From: a virus
Direction: 5' to 3' (one strand)
Virus record (IMG/VR): IMGVR_UViG_3300048124_000032
Span: 1-25,761 of that record
DNA: 25,761 bases
The translations under genes and the position numbers were made by a program. Below, one piece after another: positions 1 through 6,462 of this stretch (position 1 is its first letter; every line of letters begins with the position of its first letter). The notes below the pieces were generated by a model. That model was not told where the DNA came from and did not search any database. It saw only the letters and a program-made list of their open reading frames with translations.

Positions 1-431
1 CGTGTTTCTTTCAATTCGTTTCCTAGTTCTTCTATCTGACCTTTTAGTTCAAGTATCTTTTCTTCTAGTAATCTGTTTTCGTACACCATAGTCTCAACAG
101 TAGCAACAGTACCCTTTTTAGTGTACTTATTATATACTCTATCGTATGCCTCTTTAAATGCAGGGTTGTGGTTGTAATCCCAATCAAAGTTGTTTAGTGA
201 GTGTATTACAGTTGCGTGTGTCTGTCCTAGTGTGTCTCCAATAGACTTGTAACTCATCTTGGTAGTAAGAGTAAGTATCTTGTAGTATATCTTTCTTGCA
301 AATACTATTTCTCTGTGTCTAGTGTTTATTGTTATGTCTTTTCCTGTTTGCTTCTCAATCAAAGTTTTTAGGTGTTGTATGTTCTCCCTGTTTCTTTGTG
401 TGGTATTTAGTAAGAAGTTTTTGTATTTCAT
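1..431 (-). CDS. DnaA domain IV-like DNA-binding protein (C-terminus cut by window edge)
   Basis: The ATG at 431 opens a frame that runs off the window after 143 residues. Residues about 35-82 resemble the C-terminal DNA-binding domain (domain IV) of the replication initiator DnaA: a basic helix with RHREIVFARKIYY, then a helix-turn-helix SYKSIGDTLGQTHATVIHSL. The H-A-T-V-I-H part corresponds to the DnaA signature that contacts the DnaA box. No ATPase domain precedes it, so this is a stand-alone binding domain with a short N-terminal extension. Residues about 113-143 are rich in E, L and K and look like a coiled coil. It is the last gene of the replication operon seen here. It probably binds DnaA-box-like sites to start or modulate phage or host replication. 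The domain call is fairly firm, the role is inferred. Confidence 0.72.
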   Translation of the reverse strand, partial: MKYKNFLLNTTQRNRENIQHLKTLIEKQTGKDITINTRHREIVFARKIYYKILTLTTKMSYKSIGDTLGQTHATVIHSLNNFDWDYNHNPAFKEAYDRVYNKYTKKGTVATVETMVYENRLLEEKILELKGQIEELGNELKET

Positions 432-531
432 CTGTATAATAGTTTATTAGTTTCTCGTTTGTGTTTTCGTATGCTCTTTGTATTTCGCCTTTAAAGTAAG
501 CATAACTTTTTATTAGTGTAGTCTTACGCAT
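355..531 (-). CDS. small hypothetical protein, 58 aa
   Basis: The ATG at 531 overlaps the HNH gene stop by 8 bases (ATGCGTAA), a spacing typical of this operon. The product is polar and basic with an amphipathic helical centre (EKLINYYTDEIQKLLTKYH). Its last 77 bases overlap the start of the DnaA-like gene in another frame, which is unusually long for this genome and lowers confidence. The long overlap might be a by-product of the HNH insertion next door. No family recognised. Confidence 0.45.
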   Translation of the reverse strand: MRKTTLIKSYAYFKGEIQRAYENTNEKLINYYTDEIQKLLTKYHTKKQGEHTTPKNFD

Positions 532-1018
532 CTTTAAATACTTTGCGTTTGTTTATTAATTGCCATATCACTGTTGGATACATATGATATTTTCTACCTA
601 ATTCATTATAATTTTTTATTACTTTGTATTCTTCTCTTAATTTTAACACAAACTCTTTCGGATATTTTATAGACGCTTTATTACCTTTTGATGTATCTCT
701 TTTACGTTTTTCTTTAGGTATGTCCATTATATTATCTCTCTGTGTGCCTATGGCTATGTTATTCCAAGAATTGTCTAAACCGTTTCCGTTTAAGTGTCTG
801 ACTACAATACCATCTTGAAATAATTTATCTCCATATTTTTGATATGCTTGTAATCTATGCGTTTGAATATAAAGTTTTTTATTATTATTATTTAAAATTG
901 TTGTTCTTTCATACCCTTGATTATTTATCGAACCAATCCTTGTGCGTCTTAAACCAATTAAACATCCGTTTTTAGTAACTCTGTATCCTTTCTCGTATGC
1001 TATTTGTTCTCTATTCAT
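524..1018 (-). CDS. HNH homing endonuclease (HNH_3 type)
   Basis: This 164-residue protein has an NUMOD/HNH_3-like organisation. An N-terminal part (about 8-45) precedes the nuclease core: the H54-R55 pair, H75-L-N77, then LDNSWNNIAIGT (81-92), which supplies the conserved D/N residues. A basic lysine-rich linker follows at 100-118. The C-terminus (about 120-160) looks like a DNA-binding helix-turn-helix (NELGRKYHMYPTVIWQLI). Such genes are usually selfish elements that cut intron- or intergene-less alleles. It is inserted in frame-overlap fashion between a 43-aa and a 58-aa gene (8-base overlap on both sides), so it does not visibly break the operon. Its codons favour AAT, TAT and TTT more than its neighbours do, which fits a separate origin. 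Confidence 0.85.
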   Translation of the reverse strand: MNREQIAYEKGYRVTKNGCLIGLRRTRIGSINNQGYERTTILNNNNKKLYIQTHRLQAYQKYGDKLFQDGIVVRHLNGNGLDNSWNNIAIGTQRDNIMDIPKEKRKRDTSKGNKASIKYPKEFVLKLREEYKVIKNYNELGRKYHMYPTVIWQLINKRKVFKDA

Positions 1019-1142
1019 AATTCAATGCGTCTAATATAATCATTTCTTCTTTAACCTCTTGTAGCATTTCTAAAGCATCTTCATAGTCTCCTAGCTTGAT
1101 GGCTAGTTGTATGGTTTCCATATCGCTTATAAATCGTTTCAT
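1011..1142 (-). CDS. small acidic hypothetical protein, 43 aa
   Basis: The ATG at 1142 overlaps the stop of the upstream nuclease gene (ATGA), and the stop overlaps the HNH start by 8 bases. The product is a short acidic helical peptide (for example YEDALEMLQEVKEEMIILDA) with no membrane segment or recognised motif. Tight overlap on both sides is the main evidence that it is real. Confidence 0.6.
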   Translation of the reverse strand: MKRFISDMETIQLAIKLGDYEDALEMLQEVKEEMIILDALNYE

Positions 1143-1909
1143 AGTGTACCCCTTAATGTGTAGCTGTCTAGGTCTGCATCTTCTATAAAAAACATCTTGT
1201 ATCTGTCTATTGCCTCAAGGGTCTTACGTTCCCCTTCTAAATAGAAGTCCTCTGATACGTCGTATATCGCTATGTCTAGTGTGCCTTTGTCTAAAGCTAT
1301 AAATGTAAACTCTGTATAAGGTATGTTAAATAGTTGGCAGTATATGTACACCTGTATATCATAACCGTATTTTTTAGCTGAATAAGGGAAGGCTCGTATG
1401 TCGGTTGTAGTTTTTAAATCTACTATTCCGCTCTTACCCAATACATCTGCCTTGCCTCTAAATGGCATCATATCAATAGTGCCAATAGCAGGTACTTCTG
1501 TTTGGCAATCAGTAATAAGTTGTAAGGCTTGCTCGTTCTTAAAGAAAGCATCAATTAGTCTTTCGTTTTCGCTTCTCTCTTTTGCTGTAAAGCACTCTCC
1601 ATACTCCTCTACTGCTTCCTTAAACTTTTTAGCGTTTCTACTTTGTACGTCTATGAATTTTATATCGCTGTATTTTTCAGGCTCTAGTATAGCTGTGTGG
1701 AATAAATGCCCTGCACGTAAAGCAGGAGAAGTTTCGTTCTTACTGTACTTTGTAATGTAATGATATTTCTTTGGGCTTGTCTGTAACAATTTAATACTGC
1801 TACTACTTAATGCGTGTTTACCTAGATGACCATAGTAAAAGCTATCATCATCCATTTTAGATAGCAACTCTTGTCTATCCCACTTCTCTCCGTTTAGTAA
1901 TGTAATCAT
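1139..1909 (-). CDS. PD-(D/E)XK exonuclease, RecE/RecB-like
   Basis: 256 residues. The motifs follow the order of the phage RecE/Cas4-like exonuclease fold. ALRAGHLFHTAILEP (63-77) is the usual helix with a conserved His and Glu. RGKADVLGKSGIVDLKTTTD (151-170) gives D155 and D164-x-K166, the PD-(D/E)XK metal site. YDIQVYIYC (183-191) is the RecB-type Q-x-x-x-Y helix, with Q186. The enzyme would resect DNA ends 5' to 3' to feed single-strand annealing recombination during phage replication. No annealase such as RecT or Erf is seen in the window. ACAAACATATAGATATG precedes the ATG, the start-site motif shared with other early-type genes. It is followed by a 43-aa gene through an ATGA overlap. 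Confidence 0.8.
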   Translation of the reverse strand: MITLLNGEKWDRQELLSKMDDDSFYYGHLGKHALSSSSIKLLQTSPKKYHYITKYSKNETSPALRAGHLFHTAILEPEKYSDIKFIDVQSRNAKKFKEAVEEYGECFTAKERSENERLIDAFFKNEQALQLITDCQTEVPAIGTIDMMPFRGKADVLGKSGIVDLKTTTDIRAFPYSAKKYGYDIQVYIYCQLFNIPYTEFTFIALDKGTLDIAIYDVSEDFYLEGERKTLEAIDRYKMFFIEDADLDSYTLRGTL

Positions 1910-1922
1910 ATCTATATGTTTG

Positions 1923-2198
1923 TTATAATGTTTTCTCTTGTAGTTTCTCGTATAGTTCTTTGTAATCGTCTGCTAATTCTTTTGCTTTGTCTCTCTTTTC
2001 TTTTAATCTGTTTATAATTGCGTTGGCTTCTTTGATTTGCATCTCACAAGCTGTGGCATATATGTAGGAATTTGTCAAATACTCCGTAACATATTTCAGT
2101 TCTTTGTTGTCAGGGCTTTTCTCTAGCCACTTCTGTATGATGTGTGAAGCTGCTGTAAAGTCTCCTTGAAATTTAAGTTTTAGAAGTTCCCTTGTCAT
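1923..2198 (-). CDS. hypothetical helical protein, 91 aa
   Basis: A mostly helical protein. Residues about 1-45 (GDFTAASHIIQKWLEKSPDN) resemble a short TPR-like helical hairpin. Residues about 52-91 form a strong charged coiled coil (EANAIINRLKEKRDKAKELA). It overlaps the preceding small gene by 26 bases and is separated from the nuclease gene by 13 bases that hold the ACAAACA start motif. It could be an accessory subunit of the nuclease, but this rests on position only. Confidence 0.65.
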   Translation of the reverse strand: MTRELLKLKFQGDFTAASHIIQKWLEKSPDNKELKYVTEYLTNSYIYATACEMQIKEANAIINRLKEKRDKAKELADDYKELYEKLQEKTL

Positions 2199-2301
2199 CT
2201 TTTAATTTCTCTACTACTTGTTCTAATATCATATACAGCTTTACTACGTGCTGTTCTAGTTCCTGTATTCTTGCTGATTGGCTTGCTCGTTTCTTATTCA
2301 T
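2173..2301 (-). CDS. small coiled-coil protein, 42 aa
   Basis: The ATG at 2301 overlaps the stop of the 50-aa gene by 8 bases. The product starts with a basic patch (MNKKRASQSAR) followed by a leucine/valine heptad-like helix (IQELEQHVVKLYMILEQVVE). It overlaps the next gene by 26 bases. No family recognised; a small dimeric nucleic-acid-binding or adaptor peptide would fit. Confidence 0.55.
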   Translation of the reverse strand: MNKKRASQSARIQELEQHVVKLYMILEQVVEKLKDDKGTSKT

Positions 2302-2446
2302 TCTTTTCGTCTAGGTAGTCGTTTGCTGCTATGTATAAAGGATGATTGTCATCCATAGCAATATTGTATGTAGTTCGTACACCTACACCTCTAAAATAGT
2401 CTATGCGCTGTTCCCAACTCATAGCAATAAAATCTTCATTATTCAT
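2294..2446 (-). CDS. small acidic hypothetical protein, 50 aa
   Basis: The ATG at 2446 is preceded by AATAACAAACATAT, the start-site motif of several early-type genes here, and overlaps the upstream gene stop by 8 bases. The product is acidic with aromatic residues (MSWEQRIDYFRGVGV, then DNHPLYIAANDYLDEKNE). No recognised domain. Confidence 0.6.
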   Translation of the reverse strand: MNNEDFIAMSWEQRIDYFRGVGVRTTYNIAMDDNHPLYIAANDYLDEKNE

Positions 2447-2852
2447 ATATGTTTGTTATTATAGCTTGTTTCTCTTGTAGCAAATATACACTTTTATTTT
2501 GTTTCTTGGTGTTCCACATTGTAGTTTTAGGGCAGTACAGTTCTTCCTTCTTTAAATCTTTAAGGTCGTTTAGCCAAAACATATAGTTTCCTTTAGGGTC
2601 ATTTACAAAGTAAAACTTCTGTATGTCGCTGTCCATCTTCATAAGATTGTTGTACTTACCAACTTCTAGTATTTTGGTTTCATAGTACTTATCTCTAAAC
2701 TTCATTTCGATTACGCAAGGCATACCGCGTGGGCTTCGTCCCTGTGCATCGTATGGTAGCATAGTTTCCCCTGTGTGTACTAATCTCCAACCATCTAGGT
2801 TAAGAGCAGTAACTAGGGCTTTCTCAAACTTATGTATTAAGTCCAACTTCAT
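2439..2852 (-). CDS. putative PD-(D/E)XK-like nuclease, 137 aa
   Basis: The N-terminal half reads like a minimal PD-(D/E)XK fold: an opening helix (LIHKFEKALVTALNL), YDAQGRSPRG with D35, then the strand CVIEMKFRD carrying E49-x-K51. The rest (KYNNLMKMDSDIQKFYFV, 67-84) fits the following beta-alpha units. The TRG/phage family that joins a D...E-x-K core to small size includes resolvase-like and VRR-type enzymes; which one applies here cannot be decided. It sits in the replication/recombination operon. The start at 2852 lies 22 bases inside the previous gene and is preceded by AACAAGGATAT. Confidence 0.55.
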   Translation of the reverse strand: MKLDLIHKFEKALVTALNLDGWRLVHTGETMLPYDAQGRSPRGMPCVIEMKFRDKYYETKILEVGKYNNLMKMDSDIQKFYFVNDPKGNYMFWLNDLKDLKKEELYCPKTTMWNTKKQNKSVYLLQEKQAIITNIYE

Positions 2853-3051
2853 ATATCCTTGTTATTTGTGTCATCCATTCCTTTATGCGTTTTGGGCTGC
2901 ACGTACAAGGCTCGTGATATGGGTGTGCAAATAAATCAGCGTGTATCTTACATACAAATTTATATTGCTCGTTTGTTAGTTTGTTTCCAAGTGTAGCAAG
3001 AAACACCTGCCATTGCGCCATTTGATGTTGGCTCATTTTTCCTTTTGGCAT
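2830..3051 (-). CDS. hypothetical protein with CxC motif, 73 aa
   Basis: 73 residues, helical N-terminus (MAQWQVFLATLGNKLTNEQY), then HADLFAHPYHEPCTCSPKRI. The grouped H and C residues (H42, H46, H49, then C-T-C at about 52-54) could bind a metal, and the basic KRIKEW after it would suit nucleic-acid contact. No family recognised. It starts 2 bases downstream of the preceding small gene and overlaps the next by 23 bases. Confidence 0.65.
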   Translation of the reverse strand: MPKGKMSQHQMAQWQVFLATLGNKLTNEQYKFVCKIHADLFAHPYHEPCTCSPKRIKEWMTQITRIYEVGLNT

Positions 3052-3052
3052 A

Positions 3053-3178
3053 TTATAGTTCTATGTCATTCCACTTCTTTCTACGGTCATCGCACCCACA
3101 GTCAGGATATATCTTTTTCCACACATATCTAATACCTGTGTACTTGGTTATGTAATATACTAAATCTCCTAATCCCAT
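3053..3178 (-). CDS. small Cys-rich hypothetical protein, 41 aa
   Basis: The ATG at 3178 overlaps the end of the upstream nuclease gene by 10 bases. The product ends with IYPDCGCDDRRKKWNDIEL. A C-G-C followed by a basic R-R-K-K helix is a pattern that, from memory, recurs in very small phage proteins of Bacteroidota; function unknown. The one-base gap to the next gene supports a real gene. Confidence 0.6.
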   Translation of the reverse strand: MGLGDLVYYITKYTGIRYVWKKIYPDCGCDDRRKKWNDIEL

Positions 3179-3612
3179 TTTATATTTTTTTTAGTTATAG
3201 CGTATTTATATAACATATCTTTTTTAATTAAATATGCTTTCTTTTCCTTTACATCTCCCTTACCTACAAAACTACAAACAGATAAATTATTATCTTCAAT
3301 ACAGTTATAAATATCTTTTGGTTTAAAAAAAGTTATACACTCTCCATCATACCAAATCCAATAATCAGCTTTTGTTGTACTTAATGCAGATGGCTTATTA
3401 TCAAATTCAATTTCAACTACTATATTACCTGTGTATTTACTTTTCTCGTCTGACTTAACTTCTATCCCTGCTTTTATTTCAGGTATAAATAAATCGTAAT
3501 CTTTACAATAGCCTTTTATCTTATAAGCGTTAGGATATTTTTTTTGTATAAGATGCAGTATATTATACTCAACTTGTTCCCCTCTAGCTAAATCTCTGTA
3601 AAAAGTTTGCAT
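3169..3612 (-). CDS. PD-(D/E)XK nuclease-like protein, 147 aa
   Basis: An N-terminal helix carries an acidic residue (GEQVE, E12). YCKDYDLFIPEIKAGIEVKS (35-54) follows, giving D38/D40 and E51-x-K53, the classical PD-(D/E)XK metal site on adjacent strands. ADYWIWYDGECITFF (82-96) fits the following core strands. The size and layout resemble Holliday-junction-resolvase-like or restriction-type small nucleases. The gene is markedly A+T-richer than its flanks (long A and T runs, AAT/ATA/AAA codons), hinting at separate acquisition. It is translationally coupled (TAATG) to the sigma-like gene. A role in branch resolution or host DNA degradation is inference. Confidence 0.6.
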   Translation of the reverse strand: MQTFYRDLARGEQVEYNILHLIQKKYPNAYKIKGYCKDYDLFIPEIKAGIEVKSDEKSKYTGNIVVEIEFDNKPSALSTTKADYWIWYDGECITFFKPKDIYNCIEDNNLSVCSFVGKGDVKEKKAYLIKKDMLYKYAITKKNIKWD

Positions 3613-4109
3613 TACAGTTTATCTTTTATCTTACGTTTAACTTTCTGATAGGTATTGTAAAGGCTTCTGTACTCTATGTTGGTTTCCCTAGATAGTGCAG
3701 ATATATTGTTAGTGTCCTGTACAAGTTCAAATACCTTTTTGTCGTACCAATGCATCTCGTTTAGTGCTTCATTGACCTTATCAAAGGCTTCTTCAAATAT
3801 CTTTTCATCTTCTAACTCTACCTTTGTCTTTTCTTCTATTAGGTATTTTATGTAATCGTCTGTTAGGTCTACAACTTGTGTACGCTGCTCCTTACGACAT
3901 AAATCTAAAAACATACTACGAAGCACCTTATAAATGTAAAAGTCGTTTATATCGTCTTTATATGATATATCTATTCCGTTCTGTATAAGCACTAATAGTT
4001 TTAAATACATCTCTTGTACCAAGTCCTCGCTAGTGTCAGGGTTGCACCCCCAACTACGGCAGTAGCTTATCCATTTATTGTGTTTGCTTGTTAGTATGTC
4101 GGTTATCAA
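3612..4109 (-). CDS. phage RNA polymerase sigma-like factor, 165 aa
   Basis: A small sigma-70/ECF-like protein. Residues about 5-75 match region 2: SEDLVQEMYLKL (27-38) corresponds to the helix that binds core polymerase, followed by the YIYKVLRSMFLDLCRKEQR helix used for promoter -10 recognition. After an acidic linker (95-115), residues about 128-165 form a region 4-type helix-turn-helix (NISALSRETNIEYRSLYNTY, then a basic KVKRKIKDKL tail). It would redirect host RNA polymerase to phage promoters, plausibly the late genes with their shared start-site sequence. It could instead be a late-transcription regulator of the ArpU/RinA kind. ATGA overlap with the methyltransferase gene upstream. Confidence 0.68.
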   Translation of the reverse strand: MITDILTSKHNKWISYCRSWGCNPDTSEDLVQEMYLKLLVLIQNGIDISYKDDINDFYIYKVLRSMFLDLCRKEQRTQVVDLTDDYIKYLIEEKTKVELEDEKIFEEAFDKVNEALNEMHWYDKKVFELVQDTNNISALSRETNIEYRSLYNTYQKVKRKIKDKL

Positions 4110-4717
4110 AATAGTCGTGTTTGGTTTTTGTGTTGTTCAATTCGTTTTATTGCTGCATCGTAATACTCTTTATCAAGTTCACAGGCTGTTAAATCAAAGC
4201 CTAAATTATGACAAGCTATTGCTATTGAGCCACTACCCAAATGTGTGTCAAGTATTTTATCGCCTTCTTTAGCATAATTGATTAAAAGCCATTCATATAG
4301 CTTTACAGGTTTTTGTGTTGGGTGTATTTTACCTCCAATTTTGGGTACAGACATTCTAAAAATTTTAGCCAATTTGTCAAATGAAGTCCAAGCTAATTCT
4401 GCCATAGCTAAACTAAAATCCTCACTAACCTTTTTATCCCAAACAATAAAGCACCTACTGCTTTGTAAATTGTCAAAAAAGTAATTACCGCCCCAAATAA
4501 TTTGGTTTTTACTAACTCTTTTTAGTTCTTCAAAATATTCTTTTTTAGGAGGTGAAACATCCCATCCTTTATCTACCACTTCGTTAAAATTCATTTTACC
4601 ACTTTTCCCACCTTTAAATTTATCCCCAATCCCATAAGGTGGGTCAACAATAGCAAGGTCGAAGTAATTATCCTCATACCGTGCCATTAGTTCCATATTA
4701 TCCTCACAAGTAATCAT
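4106..4717 (-). CDS. DNA N6-adenine/N4-cytosine methyltransferase
   Basis: 203 residues. Catalytic motif IV is near the N-terminus (IVDPPYG, D25-P-P-Y28) and the AdoMet-binding motif I near the C-terminus (DTHLGSGSIAIA, about 157-168), the order of beta-class methyltransferases. IHPTQKPVKL (131-140) is the conserved helix before motif I. DPPY most often goes with adenine N6 methylation. The short region between the motifs (about 35-125) must hold the target-recognition part. No restriction enzyme partner is obvious, so it is best read as an orphan phage methylase that protects its own DNA from host restriction or marks replication. ATGA overlaps on both sides. AAT/TTT-rich codon use suggests recent acquisition. 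Confidence 0.88.
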   Translation of the reverse strand: MITCEDNMELMARYEDNYFDLAIVDPPYGIGDKFKGGKSGKMNFNEVVDKGWDVSPPKKEYFEELKRVSKNQIIWGGNYFFDNLQSSRCFIVWDKKVSEDFSLAMAELAWTSFDKLAKIFRMSVPKIGGKIHPTQKPVKLYEWLLINYAKEGDKILDTHLGSGSIAIACHNLGFDLTACELDKEYYDAAIKRIEQHKNQTRLF

Positions 4718-5625
4718 AACAATTCTGTTTGTTCTCGTTTAGGATATATAATAGGGTTTTTGCCCTCTATCTTAAAGCCTACGTTATTTAATACGCTTTC
4801 TAGTCTTATAGGGTCTTCCATCGGAGTAGGTCTACCACCTGTATCTACGTCTTTAATCTTCTTAATGTGCAAGTGTGAATACATCCAATCAGCAGGATGG
4901 TATATGTACCTGTGTATCACTAAAAAGTTATCACACCTATTAACAAACTTACCCCCACCCTCAACTGATGCTGCACTAGGTGGTATAGGATGCCCTTCAT
5001 AAAAGTGTCCTTTATGGTGTCTTTCCCTTAAACTTTGTGTAGCAGCGTGTGTACATACCCAAGTACTTATGTTATTCTCTTTGCAGAATATTCGTATCTC
5101 GCTTGTTGCTTGGTAGTCGTACTCGTGTCCTGATATACCTTTTAGTACATCTTTGTCTTTGTTTAGTGAGTTGTAAGGGTCTAATAAAAACCCCTGATAA
5201 TCCCAAGCCTTTTTTACGTGCTGTGCTAAATCAAGTAATGATTTGTACGTGTATAGCTTTGAACCATCAATAAATTTAAAGTGTTCGTTAATCCACTTTA
5301 CTTGCTCCTTGTAGTGTGTTTCCTCTATTTTGTTTATTGGTTTGCCTTCTTTAAATTCTACTATTTTTCTTATAATAGAATAAGGCTCATTCTCACTACT
5401 AAACACAAGCCATTTAATGCCGTGCTTCATAGCGTATAGTGTCATTAGGTATAGGACTAGAGATGTTTTCCCTACGTTTGCGTGTCCTAGTATGATATTA
5501 AAATCCCCATACTTAAACCTAAAGTGTTCATCAAGTCTAGGAATACCCAAGCGGAGACCCGTTTTTAAAGTCCCTGCTCGGTATTCGTCTAACTTCTTTA
5601 TGTGGTTGTCTAGCTGTATAAGCAT
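4714..5625 (-). CDS. DnaB/RecA-fold replicative helicase-like ATPase
   Basis: 303 residues forming one RecA-type domain. Walker A is GHANVGKTS (47-55), a second acidic motif is FSSENE (75-80), and Walker B is GFLLDPYNSL (145-154, D149). THAATQSLRERHHKGH is followed by SAASVEGGGKFVNRCDNFLV and the HIKKIKD strand, the arrangement of the C-terminal domain of DnaB/gp4-type helicases. The DnaB N-terminal domain is missing, so it may be a loader-independent minimal helicase or a recombination ATPase of the RadA/UvsX kind. Gene order (ssDNA-binding proteins, then this, then methylase) supports replication. Its start overlaps the stop of the upstream gene by 1 base. Confidence 0.78.
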   Translation of the reverse strand: MLIQLDNHIKKLDEYRAGTLKTGLRLGIPRLDEHFRFKYGDFNIILGHANVGKTSLVLYLMTLYAMKHGIKWLVFSSENEPYSIIRKIVEFKEGKPINKIEETHYKEQVKWINEHFKFIDGSKLYTYKSLLDLAQHVKKAWDYQGFLLDPYNSLNKDKDVLKGISGHEYDYQATSEIRIFCKENNISTWVCTHAATQSLRERHHKGHFYEGHPIPPSAASVEGGGKFVNRCDNFLVIHRYIYHPADWMYSHLHIKKIKDVDTGGRPTPMEDPIRLESVLNNVGFKIEGKNPIIYPKREQTELL

Positions 5626-5891
5626 TAGAAAGGCAAGTCAGCTTCTCTGTCAGGAGAATGTTGTGCTGTTGTTACTTCCTTTGACTTCTGTACTTCATAA
5701 GTGTTTAGCATTGAGTACAATCCTTTCTCACTTTTAGCTATCGTAATTGGAATAGAACCACGTTCGTTTACGTTTGCTCTATTTTGGTTAATCCAATTTA
5801 TCATCTCGTCTGCATTTATCTTAATGTCGCAAACTATCCATTCCTGTTTGTTATCGAATATTCTCAATCCGTCTACCCAAGTTTTAGTCAT
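5625..5891 (-). CDS. small ssDNA-binding-type protein with DLPF tip, 88 aa
   Basis: The body (WVDGLRIFDNKQEWIVCDIK, then INADEMINWINQN and the strand SEKGLYSMLNTYEV) resembles, from memory, the short phage family in which a small protein opens with 'dG..f.k....p.fV...isi' and ends with a 'K.G.yY..ln.w' strand. After a polar linker (about 66-80) it ends in DREADLPF, which closely matches the acidic-hydrophobic C-terminal tip of bacterial SSB (typically DDDIPF/DDLPF). In SSB that tip recruits helicases, nucleases and PriA-like proteins. It lies directly before the ATPase gene and after the OB-like gene. An SSB-like or SSB-mimic role is likely but not proven. Confidence 0.65.
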   Translation of the reverse strand: MTKTWVDGLRIFDNKQEWIVCDIKINADEMINWINQNRANVNERGSIPITIAKSEKGLYSMLNTYEVQKSKEVTTAQHSPDREADLPF

Positions 5892-5902
5892 AATATTTAT
5901 TT

Positions 5903-6292
5903 TTATCCGTTAAACACGTAGTTCTCAAATGTACGTGCTAAATTAATTATTTCATTTGTATTTATTTCTTTCCCTGCATACAAGTCAGTTGCTCTATTTA
6001 AACTGCTTTGTCTTATAATGTATTTTTGTACATCGTCTTTAGGATTAGAATAGTTTCCTTTAGGAGCAGGTGCTACGCTGCTTTTCTTGCCAAGTATTTT
6101 AGCCTTGTTTTTATTTTGGTCTAAATCATACTCAACTTCATCCCCTTCATTAAACGTCAATTCTTTAGGAGAATAAACATTAGGGTTATGTCCATTAGCG
6201 AATGTTACTGTGTATTTGTTCATAGTAACACCGTCAGGCAGTCTAAAACTTTCGCCTTTTACTACTGTATTTACTTTACTCGTATATTTCAT
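5903..6292 (-). CDS. putative OB-fold nucleic-acid-binding protein, 129 aa
   Basis: The N-terminal half (about 1-65) is all-beta with alternating hydrophobic strands (YTVTFANGHNPNVYS, then LTFNEGDEVEYDLDQNKNKA), fitting an OB-fold. A flexible AP/G linker (KKSSVAPAPKGNYSNPKD) follows. The C-terminal segment (DVQKYIIRQSSLNRATDLYA, then NEIINLARTFENYVF) resembles, from memory, the C-terminal helices found in several phage replication proteins of this kind. It is the first sizeable gene of the replication operon, next to the DLPF-tip protein. An SSB or a helicase accessory is the best guess; identity is not firm. Confidence 0.55.
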   Translation of the reverse strand: MKYTSKVNTVVKGESFRLPDGVTMNKYTVTFANGHNPNVYSPKELTFNEGDEVEYDLDQNKNKAKILGKKSSVAPAPKGNYSNPKDDVQKYIIRQSSLNRATDLYAGKEINTNEIINLARTFENYVFNG

Positions 6293-6407
6293 TTGTCATT
6301 ATTTGTTGTGTAAGTATCTCTATTTTTGCTTCAAGCATCTCTACTTTTTTTCGTAATGCTTCGGCTTCTGCTTCTCGTAACCGTAATAAATCCTCGTTAT
6401 ATGTCAT
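6276..6407 (-). CDS. small coiled-coil leader protein of the replication operon, 43 aa
   Basis: The ATG at 6407 lies 4 bases after a TAGCTTTG box, so it is the first gene of the operon and probably translated from a leaderless mRNA. The product is a single charged helix (LREAEAEALRKKVEMLEAK) with regular leucine/alanine spacing, a likely coiled coil. Its last 17 bases overlap the start of the OB-like gene, suggesting translational coupling. No recognised family. Confidence 0.65.
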   Translation of the reverse strand: MTYNEDLLRLREAEAEALRKKVEMLEAKIEILTQQIMTNEIYE

Positions 6408-6411
6408 AAGG

Positions 6412-6442
6412 CAAAGCTACAAAAAATATTTTAATAAAAAAC
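6412..6442 (-). promoter_or_regulatory. Bacteroidota-type promoter, replication operon, probably leaderless
   Basis: On the minus strand TAGCTTTG (6419-6412) fits the TAnnTTTG box of the Bacteroidota housekeeping sigma factor. A T-rich GTTT lies 19 bases upstream at the -33 position, which is weak. Transcription normally starts 4-7 bases after the box, which places it at or next to the ATG at 6407. Confidence 0.65.
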
Positions 6443-6462
6443 ATAAATAAATTCTATAAACA

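Noticed and set aside
4106-4717. Restriction-modification system with the 147-aa PD-(D/E)XK protein as its endonuclease
   Set aside because: The sigma-like gene lies between them and the nuclease has no target-recognition domain visible; possible, but not supported enough to report.
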